This document shows, piece by piece, positions 15,175 to 21,561 of a stretch of 21,561 bases of DNA. A program made the position numbers and the translations under genes. The first letter of the stretch is position 1; each line of letters opens with the position of its first letter. This DNA comes from G039029935 sp039029935 (GTDB lineage: Bacteria > Chloroflexota > Anaerolineae > Caldilineales > Caldilineaceae), in NCBI GenBank assembly GCA_039029935.1, contig JBCCFC010000048.1, positions 1 through 21,561 of the forward strand. The letters are read 5' to 3'. The notes below the pieces were generated by a model that was not told the origin of the DNA, did not search any database, and saw only the letters and a program-made list of their open reading frames with translations.

Positions 15175-18056
15175 CGTCCTGACTCGTCTATTGGTAACGG
15201 GTTGAGGACACGCCCCATAAACAAAATCGTGCCTGTCTCACGATCACGGATAAAGTAGATGAAGGGTCGATCTACGCTAACGGTAATCATATCTTCTGGA
15301 TAGTCAATGGCACTGGTGGGTACGCCAATGATGACGGCTGTAGCCGCTGCTGCCTCTGTGCCTTTCTCTCCCACACCGATAAATGCCTTATGGATGACAT
15401 CCGTGACAGAGAGCGGGTCCTCCATATCAGGCGTAACACCATCCATACCTGAAAGGTTTGCCACCCGTTCAGTGAACAGGTCCGGCATGCCCATTGAGTC
15501 CAAGATCGCTGGCAGTTGTAGCTTCGTTTCATATTCAAATTTGGGCATATAGAGCTGGACAAACCTAGTATTGAGCGCGTTCAACGCCTGTGTCAGAAAT
15601 TGCTGGTTCAAGGATTGCTCAACTGTCTCAAATTGCCCTTCAGCAGGCAGCAAAATAGACATTGACATGCGCCTGCCCTCATAGGGCAACTCAAGCAGCT
15701 CGTAATTATCGCCTTGCGCATAGAGCGTATCGCTCAGGCGTGACATTGCCGGAACAGTTCTATAGCCACCACCCAATAGTGTAAAATGTCTTTCAGATGT
15801 GCCATACTCATCAAATTGCTCTTGCCAGTTGGCATTAAAATAGATAGCATTGGTCAACACCAACCGAGTAAGCATGGTGAGTACATCGGGCGCAATAAGG
15901 TCTGTGATTTTGCCATTGGTCGCTTCCTCTACCCAGTCATTAATCGTCTGACGAGCCTCTTCCCGTGCCTCATCCTCTTTAAAGTCTACAGACTGCACTT
16001 CTGAGCGATAATTTTCAGCAATCGTATTCAGATACTCGACTAAAAATTCACGGTCAAATTGCTTCCACAATGCATTGGCAATGGATAGCTGATAGCCTCT
16101 GCCAGCGGTTGCCTCTGGGTCAGCGGGTATCAACGAGAGGTCCAGGTCCTTAAAGGTTGGGTGAAACACCTCTTGTGACAGACTATAATGCATTGTTGCC
16201 ATCATCTGTTGCTCGGTTTGCTCTTTGGCGCCAGCATAGACCATTGCCAACGCTGCTGAGATGCTGTAAGGAGAATAGATAAGGTTGCCGTCGACTTCTT
16301 CGCTAAGTTTTTGATAGAGATCAAAGGCAAAATCGCTATTGCCTGCAACAAGTTGCGTCAACGGTTCAATCTCAGCATCTTCCTGAGTAGGCTCCTCTTC
16401 CTGGGCACTGTTCTCCTCTTGCTCATTCACAGGCTCATTTGGAATTGTTTCATTGGGAATCGTACCACCAGGCATTTCAGCCTCATCTTCAGTCGGGTCC
16501 TCATCTTGAGCCGGATTCTCTTCTTGTTCATTCGTCGTATCCTCTGGGTTTGATGGATTCAGGACACGCCCCATAAACAAAATCGTCCCCGTCTCCCGAT
16601 CACGGATAAAGTAGATGAAGGGTCGATTGACCGTCATATAAATTCTACCATCTTCAGGAGCCATCAACCCTGTAGGGAGTTCGACCACTGTGACCGCTAC
16701 CGCATCCGTACCTTTTTTATTGATATCAATAGATGCCTTCTGTTTGATCGTACCGACAGAAAGGGAGCCAGCCATATCAGGCGTTACCCCACCCATGCCA
16801 GAAAGATCTGCGACAAATTCTGTAAATAGGTCTGTCATGCCCATAGAGAACAAGATGGCTGACAAATTTAGGTCCGTTTCATCCTGAAATTTGGGTAGAG
16901 ATAACTCGACCTTTCTTGCCTCTAGGGTGTTCAATGCTTGTGTCAAGAATTGCTGGTTTAAGGAGCGTTCAACTGTCTCAAATTGCCCTTCGGCGGGCAG
17001 CAAAATAGACATCGCCATACGCCCGCCTTGATAGGGTAACTCCGCAAGTTGATAATTGTCGCCTTGGGCATAGAGCATTTGAGTGACTAATTCCATCATC
17101 TCGAACGCCCAAACCTCGCTCCCATCCAACAAGACAAAGTGCGGGATGGCTCCACCATCGAACTCCACATGCCAGTTAGCACTAAAATTGATGGCATTGA
17201 TTAATACCAACCGAGTCAACGCCGTCAGATCATCTGAAGCAATAAGGTCTTTGATCTTGCCATTGGTCTCCTCCTCCACCCAGCCATTCATCGTTTGACG
17301 AGCCTCTTCGCGCGATGCATCATCTCTAAAGTCCACAGACTGTACTTCTGAGCGGTAATTTTCGGCAATCGTATCAAGATACTCGGCCAGAAACTCATGG
17401 TCAAGCTGCTTCCACAATGAATTTGCAATCGATAGCTGATAGTCACCCTCTTGCTCATCCTCACTGGCTTGGCTATCTTGTTCAGCAGGCATCAACGACA
17501 GGTCCAGTTCTTTAAACGTTGGATGCAACACTTCTTGTGGTAGGGTATAGTGCATTGTTGCCATCATCTGTTGCGCTGTTTGTTCCCTAGCCCCAGCATA
17601 AACCATTGCTAATGCCGCTGAGATGCTGTAGGGTGAATAAATGAGATTCTCTATCTTCTCGTCTCCACGTAGCTGATGATAGAGATCAAAGGCAAAATCG
17701 CTATTACCTGCCACAAGTTGGGTGAGCGGTTCAATCTCAGTATCCCCATCTTGTGCAGGTTCCTCATCTTGCGCAGGTTCCTCATCTGGATTATTGGTCG
17801 CCCCCTCTGGGATTGTATCGCTAGGCGTAGCAGTTTCGTCCGTCGGTTCTGGCTCAGATGTCGCAACACCACTGCCCATACCAATCAACGGCAAATAGAG
17901 GGTGTAGTCCGATGTGTGGTGGTTGGGGTTCTGAGCAGCTTGGGCAATGCGGGAAACCGTGTCTAACGGCACAAGGCTACAGAGAAAACATAGATAGATT
18001 GTTATAATGATGATTATCCGTCTAGGTCGAGCGTTTTTTGTGACTTGCTTCTTCAT
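15171..18056 (-). CDS. Secreted two-domain serpin
   Basis: 961 residues from the ATG at 18056, chosen for AGGAG about 9 bases upstream; the frame is open 25 codons further but without an RBS. A basic stretch and hydrophobic segment (about 13-40) form a signal peptide or anchor, followed by YTLYLPLIG and an acidic Glu/Pro/Asp/Thr linker. Two complete serpin domains follow, about 112-501 and 566-953, joined by a second acidic linker. Serpins trap proteases by insertion of a cleaved reactive loop. Both domains have the expected hinge: KKGTDAVAVTVV in domain 1, EKGTEAAAATAV in domain 2. Both end in the same RPFIYFIRDRETGTILFMGR. The bodies are very similar, but the reactive loops differ completely (LPTGLMAPEDG against IGVPTSAIDYPED), suggesting two protease targets. 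Confidence 0.93.
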   Translation of the reverse strand: MKKQVTKNARPRRIIIIITIYLCFLCSLVPLDTVSRIAQAAQNPNHHTSDYTLYLPLIGMGSGVATSEPEPTDETATPSDTIPEGATNNPDEEPAQDEEPAQDGDTEIEPLTQLVAGNSDFAFDLYHQLRGDEKIENLIYSPYSISAALAMVYAGAREQTAQQMMATMHYTLPQEVLHPTFKELDLSLMPAEQDSQASEDEQEGDYQLSIANSLWKQLDHEFLAEYLDTIAENYRSEVQSVDFRDDASREEARQTMNGWVEEETNGKIKDLIASDDLTALTRLVLINAINFSANWHVEFDGGAIPHFVLLDGSEVWAFEMMELVTQMLYAQGDNYQLAELPYQGGRMAMSILLPAEGQFETVERSLNQQFLTQALNTLEARKVELSLPKFQDETDLNLSAILFSMGMTDLFTEFVADLSGMGGVTPDMAGSLSVGTIKQKASIDINKKGTDAVAVTVVELPTGLMAPEDGRIYMTVNRPFIYFIRDRETGTILFMGRVLNPSNPEDTTNEQEENPAQDEDPTEDEAEMPGGTIPNETIPNEPVNEQEENSAQEEEPTQEDAEIEPLTQLVAGNSDFAFDLYQKLSEEVDGNLIYSPYSISAALAMVYAGAKEQTEQQMMATMHYSLSQEVFHPTFKDLDLSLIPADPEATAGRGYQLSIANALWKQFDREFLVEYLNTIAENYRSEVQSVDFKEDEAREEARQTINDWVEEATNGKITDLIAPDVLTMLTRLVLTNAIYFNANWQEQFDEYGTSERHFTLLGGGYRTVPAMSRLSDTLYAQGDNYELLELPYEGRRMSMSILLPAEGQFETVEQSLNQQFLTQALNALNTRFVQLYMPKFEYETKLQLPAILDSMGMPDLFTERVANLSGMDGVTPDMEDPLSVTDVIHKAFIGVGEKGTEAAAATAVIIGVPTSAIDYPEDMITVSVDRPFIYFIRDRETGTILFMGRVLNPLPIDESGR

Positions 18057-18157
18057 ATTATCAGCTCCTATTCTAACTATCATCGCAAGTGAACCAGAAA
18101 AAGTAGCGAGATTCTCTATAGGCTCAATCATACATCAGGAATGTCTAAAAAGATTAC

Positions 18158-18179
18158 GAAAATCCTCTGAAAATCCTCT
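18158..18179. promoter_or_regulatory. Tandem 11-bp direct repeat between divergent genes
   Basis: GAAAATCCTCT occurs twice back to back (18158-18168, 18169-18179), a spacing of one helical turn. It lies in the ~270-bp gap between the serpin gene (minus) and the membrane-protein gene (plus). This is a layout typical of a regulator binding site; no promoter boxes could be placed with confidence. Confidence 0.4.
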
Positions 18180-18325
18180 GGGGATTATCCTTGAACAAAT
18201 GCTTATACAGATGATACGTTGTTCAGAAGAAAAAAGATATACACTTTACACTATCTTCTTGTGAAAAGTGTTATACAAAAAATGAGTTTATCAATGATTG
18301 AAATGATGAAAGAAAGGAGGCGTAG

Positions 18326-18928
18326 ATGGAGCGTCATGAAGCTGAACAAATTCTGGACCTGATGGCAAATATGCGTGGCGATTTGCGCGAAGGGTTGATC
18401 TACCAGCGATGGTGGCTCATCTGGATTGTGGCGGGTGTTGAGATGGCAATCACTTGCACGGTTACGCACTTGATCCATGCGGGTGGCGAACGGCGCGGCT
18501 GGGTCTTTGCCATCATCTGGGCCATCCACATCGGGCTGATCCCCCTCTTCATCGCGCTTATCCATCGGCGCGCAGGTGGTCAACGCACGATCACCGAACG
18601 CAACATCTGGTGGATTTGGACAACCTTTATCATTTGTAGCCTGCTCACGGCCAGCCTCAATTGGATGATGATGTTGCCCCTCTTTGGTGTCGCCCCAGCG
18701 GTCTCCCTACTCTCGGCCTTTGCCTTTGCAATGATGGCGATGATTACCAGCCGCGCATTTCTCATCGGGTCGGGATTTTTTGTCGTGGTCATGGTCGCGA
18801 TGACCCTGCAACAGGATATTCAGTTCTTGATTTACGGTGGTGCATGGTTTGTGGTCCTTGTCTTCCTCGGTCTCTACTTCCGATTCATGCCCACCTTGCA
18901 GCCAACAAAGGGGACCAAACGATTATGA
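18326..18928 (+). CDS. Polytopic membrane protein of unknown function
   Basis: 200 residues from ATG 18326, with AAAGGAGG 6 bases upstream. About six hydrophobic segments: roughly 30-50, 58-78, 95-112, 114-136, 144-162 and 167-187. The N-terminus is soluble and charged (MERHEAEQILDLMANMRGDL). A loop around 80-92 is basic, placing it inside by the positive-inside rule. The family was not recognised. Its last 4 bases overlap the next start (ATGA), indicating translational coupling with the DUF2071 protein. Confidence 0.8.
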   Translation: MERHEAEQILDLMANMRGDLREGLIYQRWWLIWIVAGVEMAITCTVTHLIHAGGERRGWVFAIIWAIHIGLIPLFIALIHRRAGGQRTITERNIWWIWTTFIICSLLTASLNWMMMLPLFGVAPAVSLLSAFAFAMMAMITSRAFLIGSGFFVVVMVAMTLQQDIQFLIYGGAWFVVLVFLGLYFRFMPTLQPTKGTKRL

Positions 18929-19737
18929 GTCACATCAACCAGCCAGAAGGATTTGAACAAACAGTGGGGCAAGCATCGGCCAATCGTTTGCCATTGACGA
19001 TGCGAACCGTCTTCCAAGATTTACTGTTATTGAGCTACAAGGTAGACCCCGATGTCCTCAATGCACTGCTGCCCGATTATATCCATCCCTACATCTTTCG
19101 GGGCAACAGCTATATCTCGATTGTGGTGGGCAATCTGCGTGGGATGCGTCCTGACCCCGTGCCCGAATTTCTGGGTGTCAACTACTATCAGGTGGTTTAT
19201 CGCGCATTGGTCTGTCTCAAACAGCGCGATGGCACAGTGCGCCCCGGCGTCTTCTTTTTACGCTCCGACGGCAACGACCCCGTGATGAGCTTTTTTGGCA
19301 ATCAACTGACTGAGTTCCGTTTTCACTATTTCAGCACAGAAAGCATCAGCCTCTACCAGGCACAAGATTCACTCATCGTCGGTGTCGAAACAGCGGACAG
19401 ACAGGGCGATCTGGTGATACATCTACGCAATCAGGGCGACGCCAATCAATTGCCAGCACAGGATGGGTTTGACAGTATCCGTCAAGAAAAGGACGAATTG
19501 GTGCAGTTATTTCATGCGTATGCCTATAATCAGGACAAAGGTGTCGTTTATGATCTTGAGATTGAGCGTGGCGAGTGGGATTTACAGCGGTTGACGATGG
19601 TTGATGGATTCTCTGCGTTTTTCCAAGAGCAGCCCTTCACACAGCAGACGGCAACGCCAGATTCCATGATCTACATTCAGGAGTGTCATTACGTGTGGAA
19701 ACCGATGGTTGAGATTGATATACATCAGTTGGAGTAA
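18925..19737 (+). CDS. DUF2071 / YqjF-like protein
   Basis: 270 residues from ATG 18925, which overlaps the stop of the preceding membrane-protein gene by 4 bases. The frame is open further upstream, but that stretch is the shadow of the membrane gene. The opening (RLPLTMRTVFQDLLLLSYKV, DPDVLNALLPDY) and the later V-NYYQVVYRALV and GVFFLRSDGNDP segments fit the DUF2071/COG3361 group, related in fold to acetoacetate decarboxylase. No catalytic lysine can be assigned with confidence. Soluble, no signal peptide. Function unknown; coupling suggests it works with the membrane protein. Confidence 0.75.
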   Translation: MSHINQPEGFEQTVGQASANRLPLTMRTVFQDLLLLSYKVDPDVLNALLPDYIHPYIFRGNSYISIVVGNLRGMRPDPVPEFLGVNYYQVVYRALVCLKQRDGTVRPGVFFLRSDGNDPVMSFFGNQLTEFRFHYFSTESISLYQAQDSLIVGVETADRQGDLVIHLRNQGDANQLPAQDGFDSIRQEKDELVQLFHAYAYNQDKGVVYDLEIERGEWDLQRLTMVDGFSAFFQEQPFTQQTATPDSMIYIQECHYVWKPMVEIDIHQLE

Positions 19738-19743
19738 GTCATC

Positions 19744-20127
19744 ATGTTCATGGGCATTGAGCATCGTATTGCGCAGATTTTTGTACTCTGCTTGGTCCTC
19801 TATCCATTCCTGTTTCATTGCTATCCCAAATGGGAGTACCTGTCATGGCAACACGCCCATGAATTTGTAGACCCCATTGTCACAGGCATTGATGAAGGTT
19901 GTCTGACCGAATACCCGAAATCAGTACGGCATATCAAGGTCATCACCTATGATGAGCGGGAAGCCAAGGTCTGGTTCAAGGGAATGAGCGACAGCACGTG
20001 GCTGGCAACCTTTCGCCGTGAAGGGGAGGGATATGAATGGACTGCACTTGGGCGATCTATCTGTCATATTGAGATTATCAACTCCAATATGGGTGGCTCG
20101 GCGGATGACATCTACTGGTATAACTAG
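19744..20127 (+). CDS. Small N-terminally anchored protein, unknown function
   Basis: 127 residues, 6 bases after the DUF2071 gene. ATG 19744 has GGAG (19732-19735) 8 bases upstream; ATG 19750 is an alternative. One hydrophobic segment near the N-terminus (about 9-26, IAQIFVLCLVLYPFLFHC) with a cysteine at its end could be a signal anchor; the cysteine context does not match a standard lipobox. The rest is a small soluble domain with KVITYDEREAKVWFKG and a Trp/Gly-rich C-terminus. Family not recognised. Probably the third gene of the operon beginning at 18326, ending 11 bases from a convergent gene. Confidence 0.7.
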   Translation: MFMGIEHRIAQIFVLCLVLYPFLFHCYPKWEYLSWQHAHEFVDPIVTGIDEGCLTEYPKSVRHIKVITYDEREAKVWFKGMSDSTWLATFRREGEGYEWTALGRSICHIEIINSNMGGSADDIYWYN

Positions 20128-20138
20128 AAATCGTATCG

Positions 20139-20777
20139 CTAGAATACCGTCGTCCGTTCCCCGGCACAGACGGCAAAAGGCAGCGTATTCTCCGGCGGTG
20201 ACAATGGGCAAACATAGTGGTCGTTGTAGGAACAGGATGGGTTATAGGCAAAGTTGAAGTCTAAAATCACTTTGTCACCTTCATAGCCCAAGTCCGCACC
20301 CTTAATCGTGTCCAGCAGATAGCGTCCGCCACCATAGGTCTCGCTGTTGTTGGTCGCATCACGGAAGGGCAAGAACATCCCGCCCCCATAGCCATCAATC
20401 CAGTAGGCGTTGAGCGTCGTTGCGGAGGCTTGCCCTGGCGCAGTAAAGCGCAACCGTCCCACTGTCCGGACCGTTGCGATGCCATCTGAACCGAGATGCA
20501 TTTCAATTGTATGCTGCTCTTCGAGTGGCAACTGCTCAAAGTCCGCCAACAGACGCCAACTGGCATCATAGGGATAATAGTTGATCTCACTGAAGGTGAC
20601 GACCTGTGCTTGGGTCAACGGTGTTTGTGGGTGATGTTTCAGCAAGGTATCCCGCCGTTGACGAAACAGCTGCCATGCCTGTTCGCGTTCGGCTAGCGGG
20701 AATTGGCGGATTTCACCAAAAAGCTCGCTGACTTCGCGCCGCCAGTGTAGCAATGTGAATGTGTTTGAGATTGCCAT
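20139..20777 (-). CDS. DUF1684 family protein
   Basis: 212 residues from the ATG at 20777; a weak AAGGA lies 12 bases upstream. The C-terminal half carries the hallmark run of DUF1684 (PF07920): GGGRYLLDTIKGADLG, LDFNFAYNPSCSYND, then CPLSPPENTLPFAV and a final GE. The conserved aromatic/Asn/Cys cluster (NPSCSY, CPLSPPEN) is intact. The family's biochemical function is not established as far as I know. No signal peptide. Length is typical. It is convergent with the preceding operon, and a gene remnant on the same strand ends 27 bases upstream of it. Confidence 0.85.
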   Translation of the reverse strand: MAISNTFTLLHWRREVSELFGEIRQFPLAEREQAWQLFRQRRDTLLKHHPQTPLTQAQVVTFSEINYYPYDASWRLLADFEQLPLEEQHTIEMHLGSDGIATVRTVGRLRFTAPGQASATTLNAYWIDGYGGGMFLPFRDATNNSETYGGGRYLLDTIKGADLGYEGDKVILDFNFAYNPSCSYNDHYVCPLSPPENTLPFAVCAGERTTVF

Positions 20778-20804
20778 TATGATTGAGTATCCTTACTTTG
20801 CTTG

Positions 20805-20921
20805 CTACACATCGGCAGCTTTCAGAACCAACACACCAAGACGGATGCCTTGCGTTTGAAACTCCTCACCCAACTTCATCCCTAAATCTCGTGCTGCTTC
20901 AGGTGGTTCATTGACAAACTT
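20805..20921 (-). pseudogene. C-terminal remnant of a protein gene beside element B
   Basis: A 38-codon tail (KFVNEPPEAARDLGMKLGEE... to ...LVLKAADV) ends at a stop at 20805 and has no start of its own; upstream it runs into the palindromic element at 20922. Its composition and codon use look like genuine coding sequence, whereas the extension into the element does not. It is either the far 3' end of the AAA-ATPase gene whose start lies on the other side of the element, or the tail of a second gene. If the former, most of the middle is missing. Confidence 0.55.
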
Positions 20922-21088
20922 GTTAGGCCGTTCCACAAAATAAAATACCCACATATTTGTGGAGTTAGGCAGGGGAACCCTTTGGGTCCTAATGCCGGTG
21001 TTCTCGTGTACGACCCGCAATAGGACCCAGAGGGTACCCCGCTAACTCCGCGTTTCGATGGGTAATTTATTTTGTGGATTAGCCTAAC
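20922..21088. mobile_element. Palindromic MITE-like element, copy B
   Basis: 167 bp, in opposite orientation to copy A (15033-15174). Perfect GTTAGGC ... GCCTAAC ends. The outer 47 bases at the right match A's left arm exactly, and the 33-base apex (20989-21021) is identical. The middle stem is different and longer: 20971-20988 (AGGGGAACCCTTTGGGTC) pairs with 21023-21040 (GGACCCAGAGGGTACCCC) with two mismatches, replacing the 5-7-base arms of A. It lies between the start and possible tail of a broken gene. No clear target-site duplication could be assigned: the flanks read ACTT and TTAG. Confidence 0.88.
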
Positions 21089-21192
21089 TTAGTATCATAA
21101 TACGAGGGGGAAGATTTTGGGTTTACCATGAACGATATCTCTGTCTCCTCACCAAAAGAATAAAAATTGGAAAATGTAAGCTTTTCTATCAT
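21079..21192 (-). pseudogene. 5' fragment of an AAA-family ATPase gene cut by element B
   Basis: A minus-strand ATG at 21192, preceded by AGGGAGA 5 bases away, opens 35 codons of native sequence: MIEKLTFSNFYSFGEETEIS, then FMVNPKSSPSYYDTK. Two more codons and a TAA (21081-21079) come from element B. The opening matches the classic N-terminal strand of OLD/RecF-like AAA ATPases (M-I-E-x-L-x-x-x-N-F-x-S-F-x-x-E), which is normally followed within ~30 residues by the Walker A motif; here the element interrupts first. The product would be a useless 37-residue peptide. Such ATPases often occur in defence modules, but no partner is visible. Confidence 0.6.
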
Positions 21193-21426
21193 ATGGTCTC
21201 CCTAGCCCAAACGTATTCGTATCAGCATCACCTTTTCAATAAACAGCAACAAACACCATTGTATCATGCTTTCCTAAATTACCTAGAAGCACCTTCTCGC
21301 CATTAGTAACGTATTGAATGAAACAGACAGAGCAGCCAACTCGTTATATCATCATACCATCCAAGAATTGGGTGCAATTACTTACAAGTTTTTGACGTTT
21401 CTAAATAAATGTAAAAATATTATGCA
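21193..21426. other. AT-rich gap without a gene
   Basis: I see no supportable gene. A 37-codon plus-strand frame from ATG 21193 has no RBS and no recognisable features. The stretch probably contains the promoter of the broken ATPase gene. Confidence 0.5.
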
Positions 21427-21443
21427 GCAAATGGATAATTTGC
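21427..21443 (-). terminator. Hairpin downstream of the edge gene
   Basis: GCAAAT and ATTTGC form a 6-bp stem with a 5-base loop; on the minus strand it is followed within a few bases by AATATTTTTA. It lies 13 bases beyond the stop of the possible minus-strand gene at the window edge, as expected of a weak intrinsic terminator. Confidence 0.4.
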
Positions 21444-21455
21444 GCTGTCATGCTG

Positions 21456-21561
21456 CTACATGGATAATGTGATAGTTAGGGTTGCAGAGGCACCAGTGTC
21501 AAACGGCGGGTCCTCACCAACAGCGAGACTTCCGACAGCAGCACCAAGCAGCGGGCCAAGC
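21456..21561 (-). CDS. Possible partial CDS running off the window edge
   Basis: The minus strand is open from the window edge to a TAG at 21456: about 34 residues, including LLGAAVGSLAVGEDPPFDTG and ending TLTITLSM. The GC jump relative to the adjacent AT-rich gap and the hairpin downstream favour a real 3' end. The plus strand also has an open frame here from ATG 21460, rich in Ser/Pro, so strand is not certain. No family recognised. Confidence 0.4.
   Translation of the reverse strand, partial: LGPLLGAAVGSLAVGEDPPFDTGASATLTITLSM

Noticed and set aside
18661..18924. N-terminal extension of the DUF2071 protein
   Set aside because: It overlaps the membrane-protein gene out of frame and has no RBS; ATG 18925 with a 4-bp overlap is the better start.
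20922..21020. Start of a 71-residue protein within element B
   Set aside because: The first 33 residues are translated from the palindrome; only the tail beyond 20921 looks native.
21193..21306. 37-codon plus-strand frame MVSLAQTYSY...
   Set aside because: No RBS, atypical composition, and it overlaps the likely promoter of the minus-strand ATPase gene.

Overview
The window looks like a chromosomal segment of a Chloroflexota bacterium (Anaerolineae/Caldilineae-like). This is an inference from style: a giant secreted beta-helix protein with Calx-beta domains and a long Thr/Pro linker, a short (Y/F)LP(L/F)IG motif on both large exported proteins, tandem COG2159 hydrolases, a bacterial serpin, and intergenic spaces full of small palindromic repeats. 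No rRNA or tRNA gene was seen, so taxonomy below phylum is a guess.

Layout. 398-6148 (+) encodes a ~1916-residue exported surface protein. 6389-6540 is a possible small palindromic mobile element, followed by a D-2-hydroxyacid dehydrogenase (6560-7543). Five 62-bp hairpin repeats (7554-7844) precede a GH29 alpha-L-fucosidase (7986-9263). Two paralogous amidohydrolase-2 proteins follow (9420-10472, 10561-11688), then a small two-helix membrane protein (11880-12119). A rhodanese-type sulfurtransferase (minus, 12208-13032) is divergent from a branched-chain aminotransferase (13225-14145). A GHKL-ATPase-fold protein without its usual AlbA domain comes next (14208-15026). A two-domain secreted serpin (minus, 15171-18056) is divergent from a coupled set: a polytopic membrane protein, a DUF2071 protein and a small anchored protein (18326-20127). 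A DUF1684 protein (minus, 20139-20777) is convergent with that set. The right end holds the ruins of a minus-strand AAA-type ATPase gene interrupted by a palindromic element, plus a possible partial gene at the edge.

Functional reading. The dehydrogenase, fucosidase and two hydrolases lie on one strand and may form a carbohydrate/hydroxyacid catabolic group. The surface protein and the double serpin are the outward-facing products, plausibly adhesion and defence against foreign proteases. The rest is ordinary metabolism or uncharacterised.

The most unusual content is non-coding. Two copies of one long palindromic element (15033-15174 and 20922-21088) lie in opposite orientation. Their outer arms and a 33-bp apex are nearly identical, but the middle stem has a different sequence and length in each while base pairing is kept. 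Four intergenic spaces carry 7- or 8-bp tandem repeats, three of them folding into inverted arms. One copy of the palindromic element sits between the RBS-preceded start of an AAA-ATPase gene and a 38-codon downstream tail.
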